Below are positions 12,790-25,805 of a stretch of DNA of 64,000 bases, one piece after another; position 1 is the stretch's first letter, and each line of letters opens with the position of its first letter. The position numbers and the translations under genes were made by a program. The notes below the pieces were generated by a model. It saw nothing but the letters and a program-made list of their open reading frames with translations. It did not search any database and was not told the DNA's origin. The stretch lies in NCBI GenBank assembly GCA_944470555.2, contig OX104134.1:113330701-113394700 (forward strand), in the 5' to 3' direction. Origin of the DNA: Heterobilharzia americana. Lineage: Eukaryota; Platyhelminthes; Trematoda; Strigeidida; Schistosomatidae.

Positions 12790-13275
12790 GGGCTGAACAT
12801 CTGTGTCTACCTAGTATGTTAGTCCTGAATAATGCGCACCTATCCAAAGGTCGAACCAAGAACTTTTAGGTCTCGCCACCAGGATGTGGCCGATGAGCCG
12901 CTGGATCTGAAACTAATGGTCCACATTTTTCTAATTCTGTCAGTTCGCGATAAGGCACGATCTTTATCCAGTGCTATCTTCGATTACTGGTTCTCCCTAG
13001 AAGTCATGACTTCTCACTAGAACTTCAGGAAACTTCGACTCGAAGCATGTCACTAATGAGCACTAGACACTAATTGAGTCTCGTGGTTTGTGCTGATCAT
13101 AAGACCGTTGGATTCTCAAACACTATCTCAATGTCAACGTGCTGGTTGTGAAACCTGAAGGTTCTGACGTCGCCAGTGGTGCTCAATGTTAAGGAGTTCC
13201 ACACTAGGAAGAAATAGCTGTCCTGTACTCTCAGGTCTTCAATAGTCCTCCAACCGTCATCAGTTCTCAGCTTTT
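12790..13275. mobile_element. Decayed inverted pair of hammerhead SINEs
   Basis: The left part, on the minus strand (about 12790-12940), has the hammerhead-side text with ACATACTAGG and a tRNA-like head. The right part, on the plus strand (about 13170-13275), has AGCTGTCCTGTACTCTCAGG and the tail CCAACCGTCATCAGT. The spacer resembles 3300-3470, so the two loci are copies of one composite unit. Both hammerhead cores are broken. Confidence 0.5.
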
Positions 13276-13279
13276 GTTG

Positions 13280-15080
13280 GTGATTATATTTCTAAGATGT
13301 GTTTTGCATATAAATTACCTACACTTCAGAATTTCATACAAATATTAATGCATAGTTATCGATTTACAAGGCTTGTTGAAAGTAGTTTTTTATTCGGCTG
13401 GATAGCAGAAAAGTATTTTATTCTCAGGAAGCATGCCAACTTCCTAAGCAAAAAATCTTGTAACTGACTTCTTACAAGTTATACACATTGGTTATAAAAT
13501 CTATTAAGAACACATATGTGTTGCAATAAGTAGTGATTACTGATGGGCTATGCCCTGGAGATGCCATTCTCTTAACTACTGTTTGCAGAACATTCCAGCA
13601 TATTGAGAGGAAAATGATTTTATCATATGGTTCATGAAAGAATTTTTACTGTATTTTTGGTTTTTAGGTATGAAATGTATCTCTTAAAATGAGTAGGTTT
13701 TATATGAATCTTGTTGGTCAGTGAGGTCATAATTCATCAATAACGTTTTTTTATTGTTTTAATCTGTTAATTTCAAAGATCTAGTAAGTCTATACAGGAT
13801 TCATATACTTCTGAAATAGTAAGATGTTTTACGCAACGCAGACAGGTACCTCTCACGTTATTCATGTGTTTTAATTTTAGTGTAGGCAAGATATGAATAA
13901 CGAATTTTGTGGATACCTGTCTTACTCAGAATATGACTCAGTTCATCATTCTACCGAAACTAGAATGGCACAGGTCTCAGAATGCTTAGTTATAAACACA
14001 CCCTGATGATAATAAACTATTAACTGTTTATCTGAAATGTTTAACAAAATAAACCTTTTTAGCTTAGGAGTATGACGCGGGCAAATTTGATGATTGAAGA
14101 TTTTAGGTAGCGTAAAGTGAAACAAATTTCCATGAAACCAAGTCATGTGTTTTAAGTCCTCATTTCAGTGCTCTACACGCTAATATTTTCATTTTGTTTT
14201 CTTCAATATCTCACTTATTCTTTGTTTCATTCCTGTGTTTTCACAATAAGTAGATGCATTGACAAGTTAGCTTTTATCTTTCTTTTGTCAGTTTACTTCG
14301 CTGGTTTTACGCACTAAAATACTCAGTTAGTTTGAAATTGTGCTGCAAACTTGTGGTAGGGTAAAGGAAGATACAGAAGACCTAGATGTCTACTAAATCT
14401 CAAAACGTTGCCTCCTAACTGCGTATTAGAACATGAGTAAGCCTCTGGAAGCGTATCATATCCTATGATACCAGGTGAAATTTAGAAGGAAGACTTCATC
14501 GGTGTTATTTAATATTACATACTTTACTATTTAACGGGCAGCGTTGACTAGTCATCAGTCAAAACGGTTGAACAGTAAAATATTCACATGATATTCACCT
14601 CGTTATATCAAGTATTCCGGAAAATATTTTAGTTGAATGAACAGGTATGAAGTGATTTATTCAATTTATGGATAGAAATCGGTGATTTCGATATAACATT
14701 CAAAGATAATTGAATAAAACATGATTCTCTCATTAAGTTTCTTGAGTAATACAATGTGGGAATACTACAGTTTCCGAGTTTGCAAAGTAAAAGTTATTGA
14801 TTCAATGAGCCGTAATACATCTGTCTTTTACAGACGGATAATGAAAAATTTGAGGTAGGCGAGAGAAGGAACTCAGCTTTTCGTGTAATGCTCCCTATCA
14901 TATCATATTTGAAAGATGCTAAATATTATCTTCCATATCATGACGTGTTCGCCAAATAAAAAAAAGTCGAAAGAAAATTGAAGGTTTACAGGACAAGTCC
15001 TGAAGTTTCTTTATGAAACGTTCGACAATCTGTCTACTTCGTGTAAATAAAATTAGCAATTAACATTTGGGTTCAGCAAG
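13280..15080. other. AT-rich region, nothing recognised
   Basis: No coding signature or named repeat was recognised. Confidence 0.4.
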
Positions 15081-15565
15081 ACTTTGCAAGAACTGGCGTG
15101 GAATCAAGCTCCACTCCTGTCCACCCCAAGCAAAATATTAGGTCGCATCATACTTGAGGGACTAAATAATGCCTTGGATTCAAAATTACGACAGGAATAG
15201 ACAGGCTGTCTTCAAAAACAACAAATCATATCCCGACCAAATTACAACGCTACGCTACGCATCATCATAAAACAGAGCATAGAATGAATTCCAGTCAACT
15301 CTTCACCTCAACCTCATCGGTTTTGAAAAGACCTTCGACAACGTCGACTGAGAGGTAATTTGGCAACTGCTGCTCAAACACTACAATCTTAGTGCCACAA
15401 ACCGTTATCAACTTCATTCAACAGCTATGTGCTATATGATACCACATGTCAAGTGATTCACAGTGGAAAGCTGAGTGACGCCTTTGAAGTGAAGACAGCA
15501 GATAGGAGTAAGACAAGGTTGCCGCCTACTATCATCACCGATGATCTTCCAGGTTGTGGTCCACT

Positions 15566-15605
15566 GGACTGGACTGGACTGAACTGAACTGAACTGGACT
15601 GGACT
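15566..15605. repeat. Pentanucleotide array (GGACT/GAACT)n in copy A3
   Basis: Eight units, at the same site as the 12-unit array in A2. Confidence 0.9.
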
Positions 15606-16065
15606 GTATCATGCAAGAAACTGTGAGGAGCTGTGAGAAGATGGGCATACGCTAGCTGGACCGATGAGAGGAGCCTAGAAGAAGATTTGGATTTCGCTGA
15701 TGGTTATTTATGTCTAATGTCTTGTCGCACAAACTCGAAGATCTACAGGCGAAAACTAACAAGTTGGCAGAAGAGGTGAGGCGATGAAGGGAGACGGGAC
15801 TTCCTTCATGTGAACGTAGAGAAGATAGAGGTGACGAAGATACCCAACCAACACCACCACCACCAACAACAACAACAACAACAGCAACAAGAACCAATCA
15901 TCGTGGATGGGAGAAATCTAAAGGAAGTAGTCTCTTTCACCTACCTAGGCAGGGCAGTTTCTTTTCAACTACAGGTGGCGGCACACATGAGGACGCCATA
16001 GTCAAGATCGGAAAGACAGCAAGACAGGCCTTCATTGATCTGGAATCAGAGTGCAGATCTACACC

Positions 16066-16145
16066 ACTCCACTCTACTCTACTCTACTCTACTCTACTCT
16101 ACTCTACTCTACTCTACTCCACTCCACTCCACTCCACTCCACTCA
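16066..16145. repeat. Pentanucleotide array (ACTCT/ACTCC)n in copy A3
   Basis: About 15 units, half the length of the orthologous array in A2. Confidence 0.93.
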
Positions 16146-17906
16146 GCATAAAGCGTGAACAAGATCCGGATTTTCAACACTGATTCAGTCAAGTAAGTCA
16201 GTGCTTCTATGTGGTGGTTCAGAAACTTGGCGCGTTACGAAAAGCATTTCCATCAAACTACAGACATACATCACATCAACACCTGCCACCTACGCCCATT
16301 TGATACTGAGGATCAGATGGCCACAAAGAATGAGCAACAAGGAACTCTGGTCGCCAACGAACCAACCAATAACCCATCGCCCAACAAATATGCAGAAGAA
16401 AGTGGAGATGGATTTGACTGAACTGGACATACACTGAGAAGACCATTTGAGTACATCACGCGCTAGGTGAGGTCTTCGAGTGGAATCCAAAGGGGAAGCG
16501 ATGAGTTGGGTGTCCCAGCTGAGGGTGACATGGAGGGGATCGTGCGAGGAAGAAATGAGAGCTTTTTGGCAGTCGTGGAGCGAGGTTGAAAAGACTACAG
16601 AGAAGACAGTGAGCTGGAGACGTACTACTGAAGCTGTAAGTTCAACTAGGAACCTAGGGGACTAATAATAACATTAATCATTTTATCACCTATAATATGA
16701 ATCATGGTCCAACATTTCGCTAGCTAGGTTCAAGATTGACATAACTTTGAACTTTTCTAGGTGAAGCAGATGCTTTCATTTCTTATTTTTCCAGCCATAA
16801 TGTCACAATTCTATTGTCTCTCGCGGAATTTGTTTTCGTCTGAATTTAAACAGCTTCTATTAAAACCTATTCCTTTTTTCTGCCTTCTTTTTACACAGTG
16901 TCAGTGGAGTGATATTAAAGTCTTTGACAGATTCGGAATACTTTTAGGTTCAAAAATGTTTAAGTGTATCTGTCTCACTAAATTTACCTATCGAGACTAC
17001 CCTCATAATCCCCAAAAATGAGCTTATGCAACAGATAAATGCGTGGATTGCACTAAGTTTATTTTCAAAATAATTGGTAAACATAGTGCTTTGTCTGTTT
17101 TTAAGGAAACACTCATTCAGTGATAATAACACATTTGCTGATGATATATGTAAAAATATGTGACATGGCAAAATATCCTGAATTTCTTTAGCCGACTGAA
17201 GATTTTAGCATGACTACTCTGAACTATCTGTCGCAACAGTAACTACCAAAATATTAAAATATTTTATTAATAAGAATTTTCTGTAAGTTTGTACAGGGTA
17301 TAACTCTCATCAAGAACTTCTGTGTAACTTTCGCGTTTCAATTTCCAAGAAACTCGTATGGAACACAAAGTCTTATGTTGGTGGTTGCTAACGCTGAGAC
17401 CTACAATCCTCTGAGCAGAAATATGTGCACATCTCAGCGGATGTAAATGTTCCTGACAGGTTTCAATCTGTGATTAACTGAACAGCTCGAATTTGAAACC
17501 TGACAATATACAACTATCAAAGTTTAGATGCTAACCGTATAATAGTATTCAGCTTTTCAACCTATTTGTCTTGAAATGTTTGTGCTTGCACAGGTAATAT
17601 ATATTAAAAATTGTTTCTGTTCTTTCATCTGTATAGGCAGTGTATGCATATCTCAAGTGTTCTTCGGTCGATAAGTCTGATTAAGGTCTTATACGATTTG
17701 TAAAATTTCAACTCATTACTCTATCGCCTTTGGTTTATGTTTTTATACAATTAACTCATAAAAGTAAGCGGACCATTCTTGATCTATTTTTTCAAAGCGT
17801 GAGAAATTAATTCTAATCAATGTGAAGTAAACAAATTGTATGCAGTATAGACATAGGTATGATACACTGCTGATTGGTTTCTGTATGAATTCGATGATGT
17901 TTTGAA

Positions 17907-17907
<1 letters not shown>

Positions 17908-17965
<58 letters not shown>
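17908..17965. repeat. (AAT)n microsatellite
   Basis: About 19 uninterrupted AAT/TAA units. Confidence 0.95.
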
Positions 17966-17966
<1 letters not shown>

Positions 17967-18212
17967 TTCAACTAGCCATTGTTAAAATATATACGAATTT
18001 ATTGCTTTAAAGGCATGTGTTTATTCTGAAGATTATCAGAAAGTGAAACTCACTTCTGTGGAAAGAGTATCCTTACAAATGAAGGTAGAAGAATGAACTC
18101 TGAATCCACCTGTCAACATGCATGAAACTCTGTTCTGTGGCAGCTTGTCAATAATTTTCAGCAGTTATCCAGGGTCAAACAAATTTCAGTGTACTGGTAA
18201 AAATAATAATTG

Positions 18213-18246
<34 letters not shown>
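18213..18246. repeat. (TTA)n microsatellite
   Basis: About 11 TTA units; it gives a poly-Leu run in the plus-strand frame that contains it. Confidence 0.93.
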
Positions 18247-18247
<1 letters not shown>

Positions 18248-21200
18248 TCCCTGGTCAGCTTAATCTAGTTTTAGAGAAAATATTTGCATTCCGAATGGTG
18301 ACATTACTTTTCACTGACACACTAAACAGTACAAATTCATACATGATAAAAACCATGATTTCTGGAGAGGCTGCAGATGAATATCTTACTTTATCACGAA
18401 TAGAACGCAGATCAAATAGGCCTTAGTGCGAACAAATTATTTCTTTTAATATGAAGCTCATTATAATATATACAATATAACTAAGGTATACAAACTTCTC
18501 CCAATGAAGTTTGATGGCTTCCATTTATGCCTAGTCTTGCAGACCATATATGGATACATTCTTCTGTCCTTATGAGAAATATAATCACTGATGCACTTGT
18601 GTTTGAGGTTCTATGTTGATTTCATCTGTCTGTTTATTTGTATTTCCTGAAAATTCAAAATACTTTTATAAACTATTTGATATACTATTCAGAAAAGAAA
18701 AACCTTTTATCCCTTAGTTTATTTCTTGATTACTTTGAACTACTGATTTATATAGAAGCAATTTTTACTTTGGAAATACAAACATCGAATGAAAACTATG
18801 CTAGTGAAAAATATTCAGACTGGCCGTATTTGAATCTACATTTCATCACTGGTTGAAGGCAGGGGATCGCCTTTATTTATTAAATGTTTGTCAGTGAATG
18901 GCATTTTTGTTAACAACTAAAATCTGAGGTACATAACAATTTCCTCAGTTTAGAAGATTAACTAGGTCGTAAATTCACTAACCGATAATAATATTCTGAA
19001 TGAAATAGTGGAATTCTTTCGATCTTCTGCTATGAATTTTAATTAATCCTTATAATATGAACTATTTGTGAAAATTAAGCATGTGAACTGGATTGCAAAG
19101 ATATTGGTCTTATGAACGTGGGCATTCAAAATGAGTCATTACTGTTGTTAATATCAAATATTCCAGGTAGGATTATGTGAACTATGAGACTCCATCACAA
19201 TACAAGTTCATTTTTTCGAGTTATCACCGGCTAAAATCACTTATCATCCCATTCAATTTGAATGCTTATGGAAAGAAAAATAATATGATTATGTGCGTTT
19301 GAATGAAGCACTTCAAGTAAACATAATTTTGAGTGATCCTATATTTCTTTTAGGCTTGATGATAAAACATTATTTCGTTTTATGTTCACTTAACGAAAAA
19401 ATTATCTCCCAATCTTAAAACATAACTGGGATCGTGCTTTCTCATTAGCTCATGCAATATACTACTTTTTGAAAGTTGGTGGACCGATTTTTACGCTTAT
19501 TGAAGTAGGTAAATATGTTCAGACATATTGTATGTTTTATGCTACGTTTCATTGAGAAGTGGCTACAAATGGCTAAACAGCTTTAAAGGCTAACAGATGC
19601 TTTTTATCTGTGATCCTCGAGCTTTATTGGTTGGTTAAACTTTAGATGAATTGAAGCGTCTTTCAAGGTAAAAGCTTTTAGCTTCAGTTTATAAGTATAA
19701 AGCCTTCGAATGATTCTTTGTGTCCTTATAAAGACCTGTTTATCAACAAAAGTCACTAGTTGTTGTAGATATTATTTTGGAAACATCTGGAGCGTTCAGT
19801 TATACTTCGCTACCCCTATCCTTATTATCTCTTATTCTTAATTCTTCACCGGTAGTAAACATTTCCATATCTCTGATATAGGTGTTGTGTTATTTGTGGT
19901 ACATGCGTTAAGTGTTGGTTATAATATTTTTTCATCAATACATGTTACAGGAATGACTCACCACCTAAACCGAAGATATCGAAATTTCCACTTCTAATGA
20001 AAACAAAGAATACGAATTAATAGAACGACATTAACTTGGATTTCAAAAGTTGTGTGGTCACTTCATATGATTGTGAACAATCGCTTATTTATGATACATC
20101 ATCCAGTAAATAATGCAGTTTCATTGTTTACTATGTCAAGTAGACAAATTTAATACGGAACTACATTTTTTCCAGACGCCAAAGTTTTACACCTATGGTT
20201 TTATAAGGCATTTTTGATGATATTCGACAGTCTGTAAGTTCAATATCTTTTGGCTCCAAAATCTTCTTACACAAAAAATGACATTAATTTGTAGGAATGT
20301 ATTGAAAAAATTGTAGCACTGCCAAGTACCAGCTACCAGTCACTATATTAAGTGGGATGTTCAAGATTAACCTTTTTATTCTATTACTTTATCTAAATGC
20401 AAAGTAGACCCATTTACAATTAGCAAATAGTGCAATACCTGAGTTCTACAATTACATTGCCAAAGATTATCACAGCACAACTTCATATTTCAACTTACTT
20501 TTCAAGTCATTCAGAACTGAATATGAGAAAAGTTTGACCAAGTCTCTTTTTTATGAAGATTTCGTGAAAGAATTGAGATATTATAATTTTCAAATTTCGC
20601 TCCACTATTATTCTACTAATCATCAATTAACAAAATAGATAGTTCAAAATGTGTATCATAAATTCACAATGATTAACTGATTAATTTTAAAAAGAGTTGA
20701 TAAAACTGGATAGAGACTGATGCATGCAACCACCACATTTGTGTATTCTTTCTTGAGATGTAGCACTGTCGACAATTCTCTTCCTGTTGCATTCCAATTA
20801 TTAACTTTAATTATTCATAGATAGTGTAACCGAGTGCTTTATGTGTTTCTCTTCTGTATGATAAATAATGTGGTGGTGGTGGTTACATTATGCACCTCTA
20901 AGTAATACTTTAATTTATACTAAACAACAGTAAAATGTACAGTTTTGACACTATTCTGTCACTTTTTACATGTATCCATCGCAAATTAAGTTTTGTGGCT
21001 TCCCTTCAGTACACTTATTTAAAACGGATTGACGTATATTACTCATAGATGCCATGGCAAAGTAATAAACTTGATTGATTAGACTGAAAAATAGATTTAT
21101 TAATACTCACACATTTGCAATTTGAAGCATAATCCACCAACAATGTAAATTGTCTAAGACTTTATCATGCAACTTATAGCCAGGATATAAGTTTTTGGGT

Positions 21201-21299
21201 AAATCTATCACCTGAATGAGCTTCATTTATTGGTGTTGAAAATCAGTGTCTGCCTACGATAGCTTTTGTTCCCATTATTTTTCCTATATTTTAACATTA

Positions 21300-21960
21300 C
21301 ATTTTTATTGTGTAGGTGTTGCAAACCAACCAAGATTAGAAGGTAATGATGAGGGAGGTGGATAGCAGTCTGAGGAAACTCGAGTGCTGATAGAGTTGTG
21401 AGGGCGGTTGACAGTTCCTGGCTGCGCATACTGTGGAAGACTATTTTTTCTTAAGGTACCTGAAAGAGATTTGTGTGACCACAGAGCCAATCGGGCATCT
21501 GCTTGAGGTCTGTCACACACAGCCTTTTGTGTACGGCCCCAGAAATAAGGGCCGGATGGTCGAAAAGAAATGACAAATGAACCAACACCGCCGGCCCGGC
21601 AGACCTTAGGGTATGGTGGAGTGTGTTATCTTTGGGGCCGACTTCTTCTAACCCCCCTCCCACCGAGAAGGCCGCACCGGCATGGAACTGTTGGTCATCC
21701 AAGGGAAACACCTTACTGCTGTCACACCCCATCCAGCTAGCAGCAGTACGACTTCACCCTCAGACCCTAATCATAGTGTAGCAATTTACACCACAACGGT
21801 AACTGCTTTTCATCTAGCCACTATCCAACAGACCTTTCTGGTATGGTAGGACCCCGAGGGAACAAGTGTTCCACCAGCATAGCTCGTTGGGTCATTGTGA
21901 TATGCAAGCCCGACCACCACGTCAAGGTAGCAGCTATCATTCGGGAAATATTAAACCTAT
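21300..21960 (-). mobile_element. RTE-like element 5' untranslated fragment
   Basis: This GC-richer segment matches 63.17-63.78 kb over most of its length (for example AGCAGTACGACTTCACCCTC and TCGTTGGGTCATTGTGAT). In the 63-kb copy the same text lies just upstream of an APE endonuclease on the minus strand, so it is read here as the 5' untranslated region of a minus-oriented copy that has lost its coding part. Confidence 0.6.
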
Positions 21961-22746
21961 GGAAGCTAAAAGATTTATTCCCTGAAACTTAGCATCGATT
22001 ATGCATTTAATAATACGACAACAGTATCTAATAATCAGTTAAAAATCTGAAAAAGCAAACACCATCGAACTCATAGTCACTGGCCCAAACTTCCGCTACT
22101 GCAACTACTTCTGACTTTCACAGACAGAAGACAGATACACAAACCACCGTATATTCAATATTCGACGTCTCAGAAATCAAATCATTCCTAAATATCTACG
22201 TCTACGTGCACCTATTCCAACAGACAACGTCAAAGCAGCTATAGAACGTGTCAGTAAACTCTGTCTTAAAGAAGAAATTCATAGAATAGTCAAAAAGTTG
22301 CAGAACATCAGGAATTACATTGAAGATCTTAAGTGTAATCTTATACAAACAGTTAGTGAAAAAGGCTATGAGATTCTGATGGACAATTTCAATAAAGCAA
22401 GATCAACCGCACTGAAGAAATCCAAAACTGCTCAAATTAAGAAATTTAACAAATTTATGGAAGAAAAGTATGCAGTCAATAGTAATGAAATTAACAATAG
22501 AACATCATCATTGATCAATAAGTGAAAGTGGGTTATCATTCTCTCAACTGGAGTCCTAAGCTCATCAGAAGTAAAAGTACTAGAGAAAGTCCTTAACTTC
22601 ATTGTAAAATGTCACTCCAAAAATAGGTAATGGCGTTAAGTTCGATAGATGAGGTAAGAGCGCACTGTGCTCTAACACTAAAACGATAGACGAAAATAAA
22701 ACCTAATTTATCAAAACCAGAAGAAGAAGAAGGGGAAACTGTCAGG

Positions 22747-23222
22747 AGCCATCAAAATGATAACAATATAGTAATTGCCAAATCGGATAAAGACAACACA
22801 ATAGTTGTCATGAACAAATCTGACTACTTCTGCAAGGTGGACGAGCATATAGAAACAGGACCATATGAGGAAATTAAGAGGTCAGTGGATGCTATTATGA
22901 ATAAGATCAAGAAATCGACAGGGGATCTGATACGCCGGATGAAGCCATTTCTAGGTGAGTCAAAGTGGTTTAATTTAATGCCGAAAACTAATAATCCCAG
23001 TAGAATATATGGTACTATTAAGATTCATAAGCCAGGTTATCCCATCACGCCTATAGTAGATTTTAGAAACACTCCGACTTACGAGTTGTCTGAATATTTA
23101 GCAATGGTGTTAGCTCCAATAAGAAATCACTCAAAGTCTCGACTTACCAACTCTTATGACTTAAAGCATAGGTTACGCGACATACATTTAGATGACAGTG
23201 AAAAATGGTTAGTTTTGACATA
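22747..23222 (+). pseudogene. Penelope-like reverse transcriptase, N-terminal part
   Basis: The frame ending at 23222 carries the conserved early RT blocks: the K-SDKDNTIVV segment, TIKIHKPGYPITPIVDFRNTPTYELSEYLA and NSYDLKHRL. It stops just before FDITCLYTNIP, which continues in another frame, so a frameshift separates it from the palm domain. Known family role: copies element RNA into DNA at the target. Confidence 0.8.
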
Positions 23223-23414
23223 ACTTGCCTTTACACAAACATACCGATTGACATGGCTCTGGAGGCAGCTCGAAATGGGCTTAAAGATGACAAAGAACTT
23301 ACGCAGTGAACTAAACTGACGACCAAGGAAATCATACTAGGAGTACGACTGTGCCTAACATCTACAGTTTTTAAGTTTTAAAATAAAATATATAAACAAA
23401 CTGAAGGTGTTGCC

Positions 23415-23768
23415 ATGGGATCACCAATATCCTCTATCATCGCAGACATATTTATGGATAGTTGGGAACAGGTAGCCCTTCAAACATTTAGTCCTACTCC
23501 AAAGATATGGTTCCGATATGTAAATGATACGTTTGCAGTACTGAAATCGGAACACATCAACAGGTTCTTGGCATATATAAATTCAGTAGTAAATGCAATC
23601 CAATTTACCTATGACTTAGAAAGCGAAGAAGGTGAGCTAGCAATGTCGGATTGCAAAATTGAACAAACACAAGAAGGAAATCTAGAGACTAGTGTCTATA
23701 GGAAACCTACGCATTCGAATCGCTACGTAGACTTCGAATCCTCCCACCCCATTTCAGTTAAATGCTAA
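23415..23768 (+). pseudogene. Penelope-like reverse transcriptase, palm part
   Basis: Begins at AMGSPISSIIADIFMDSWE, the motif that precedes the catalytic block. The catalytic motif reads RYVNDTF; members normally have RYVDD, so the first catalytic aspartate is replaced by asparagine. Further downstream are VYRKPTHSNRYVDFESSHP, which match the thumb region of the family. The frame closes at 23768. Confidence 0.82.
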
Positions 23769-23926
23769 GGTGATAGAACGAAAAAGCTTACTAGTAGATC
23801 GGAAAATCTGTGACAAGAAATTGGATACATCAAGAATACCCTACGTCTCAATAATTACCCACCAAAATTTATAAATAAATTCATAAGAAATCGAAAGAAA
23901 AATATTAGCAGTGGTAGTAGTAGTAG

Positions 23927-24523
23927 ATGTTATTATTAATAATCCCCCTACTAGTGGTAATAATGGCGACAGGATTAAGAGGGAATTCAAAACCTCTGCT
24001 GTGTTACCATACAAGGAAGGCACTTCAGAAGCACTACGAAGAATTCTCAATAAGGCTGATTGGGATTAAAGTAGCATTCAAACTAACAAACTCACTTAGA
24101 AACAAGCTTTGTAGGTTAAAAGATCCTATCGATGCAATTGAGCAAAATAATCTGGTTTACCAGATTCCTTGCAATGATTGCGACGTCAAGTACATAGGTC
24201 AAAGCAGTCGACCAGGGTCGATTAGAATAACAGAGCACAAAAACTTAGCTAAATCAAGATCAGTAGATCCTAATAAGATAAGAAATCTAGAGAAAAACTC
24301 GGCTATAGCTCTGCATGCGATGACACACAATCACACAGTAGGGTGGGATAGGGTGACAGTTTTGAAAACTAACTTAGTTGGGTGGAGGGAGGGTAGATTG
24401 ACAACCGAATCTTTGTTTATCGAATCAACACCAAATACATCCAATCGAAATGATGCTGCACCTGTCCCAGATATATGGAAAATTCTACTACCCTTGTCAT
24501 CACAGAGAAGGAAAGAAAACTAG
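23927..24523 (+). pseudogene. Penelope-like GIY-YIG endonuclease part
   Basis: 198-codon frame. After a linker it shows VYQIPCNDCDVKYIGQSSRPGSIRITEH: the Cys-x2-Cys pair and the VY...YIG signature with the following arginine and histidine. It ends in the family's C-terminal pattern (ESLFIESTPNTSNR). The endonuclease core appears intact even though the RT is broken. Confidence 0.82.
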
Positions 24524-24699
24524 GAATATATAAAGATTGTCTCGAAGTTGTGGAGTTACCTGATATGAATATGGACAATAAATTATGTCCAAAACGTTAT
24601 CCAGTAAATGCTACTGTTTCACTGTGTGATATTTCTAATAAACATACTGAAATGGAATTACAGTCAGTCGACCACAGTGCCCAAGTTTTACACTGATAT

Positions 24700-24990
24700 C
24701 AACTGTCTTCAGGTCCGACCTAGTTGGCCCACCAGTCACGACTCTTCCTTATAACTTTGGTAATCATCTCTGGAAGCTTCGAAGTATCGACAGATGGATT
24801 CCGACCTATTGGCCCATTGGTAACGTGCTGACCACGGACCTGAATGTCTTTGCTTTCATCCCTGTTAAGGTCATGGGTACGTACGTCTGATTATTCCCGC
24901 ACCAGGACCAAACAGCTACCCACTGCTCCCAGATTTCCAATGTTTCCCAAACTGATGTCAGTCCATGATGAATGCCAACCTGAAATTACT
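24700..24990 (+). mobile_element. Decayed hammerhead SINE after P3
   Basis: tRNA-like head near 24805-24860 (CCCATTGGTAACGTGCTGACC) followed by CTGATTATTCCC, GGACCAAACAGCTACCCACTGC and the tail AACTGATGTCAGTCC. The hammerhead core has several changes (GAAAC became CAAAC; the cleavage triplet GTC became ACC), so it is not expected to cut. Confidence 0.6.
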
Positions 24991-25726
24991 ATTATGTCTT
25001 GACAAACTGTAAGAAACTTAAACATGTGCTTGTCAAGCTTAGTTATGCGGCAATAGTAATACTTCAGCATACAAACAGCGTGAAACGTCTTGAAATTTAT
25101 GTTTTCATGAAGTTTCTAATCGTGTTTTGAGTTCGCCTCAAAATTGTTGTTTTTCCAAATTTTTAAAACATATCAATTACTTAGCAGCAGCGTATATTAT
25201 TATTACTTTCACTTGCGTTCCTAGTGGAAAATACAGATTCAGCAGCATGTCACCCGCTCACTGTCTTCTCTGTAGTCTTTTCAACCTCGCTCCACGACTG
25301 CCAAAAAGCTCTCATTTCTTCCTCGCACGATCCCCTCCATGTCACCCTCAGCTGGGACACCCAACTCATCGCTTCCCCTTTGGATTCCACTCGAGGACCT
25401 CACCTAGCGCGTGATGTACCCAAATGGTCTTCTCAGTGTATGTCCAGTTCAGTCAAATCCATCTCCACTTTCTTCTGCATATTTGTTGGCGATGGGTTAT
25501 TGGTTGGTTCGTTGGCGACCAGAGTTCCTTGTTGCTCATTCTTTGTGGCCATCTGATCCTCAGTATCAAGTGGCGTAGGTGGCAGGTGTTGATGTGATGT
25601 ATGTCTGTAGTTTGATGGAAATGCTTTTCGTAACGCGCCAAGTTTCTGAACCACCACATAGAAGCACTGACTTACTTGACTGAATCAGTGTTGAAAATCC
25701 GGATCTTGTTCACGCTTTATGCTGAG

Positions 25727-25805
25727 TGGAGTGGAATGGAGTGGAGTAGAGTAGAGTAGAGTAGAGTAGAGTAGAGTAGAGTAGAGTAGAGTAGAGTGGA
25801 GTGGT
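25727..25805. repeat. Pentanucleotide array (GAGTA/GAGTG)n in copy A4
   Basis: About 16 units; reverse complement of the ACTCT/ACTCC array at the same site in A2 and A3. Confidence 0.93.

Larger units (their letters stand above)
15081..16666 (+). mobile_element. Family A non-LTR retrotransposon, 5'-truncated copy A3
   Basis: Starts inside the reverse transcriptase (CKNWRGI-like text near 15090) and runs to the C-terminal tail. It includes the RT segment that A2 and A4 have lost, then follows the same order as A2: FEKTFDNVD, VRQGC, pentanucleotide array, LDFAD, CAA-rich run, VDGRNLKEVVSFTYLG, second array, C-terminus. It has the same stops and frameshifts as A2 in the shared part. The 3' end runs into an AT-rich TAATAATAA tail. 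Confidence 0.85.
16667..21300. other. AT-rich region, no gene recognised
   Basis: Apart from two trinucleotide tracts nothing is recognised. Open frames at 16761-17021 and 18118-18426 match no family I know. Confidence 0.4.
22090..24690 (+). mobile_element. Penelope-like element, best-preserved copy P3
   Basis: Penelope-like retroelements combine a telomerase-related reverse transcriptase with a GIY-YIG endonuclease. In order: an N-terminal helical region in broken frames (22.1-22.7 kb), VIAKSDKDNTIVVMNKSDY, IYGTIKIHKPGYPITPIVD, FDITCLYTNIPID (across a frameshift at about 23220), GVAMGSPISS, the palm block RYVNDTF, and the endonuclease with VYQIPCNDCDVKYIGQSSRP. Stops and two or three frameshifts interrupt it, so it is not an active copy but is much younger than P2. 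A SINE follows its 3' end. Confidence 0.88.
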
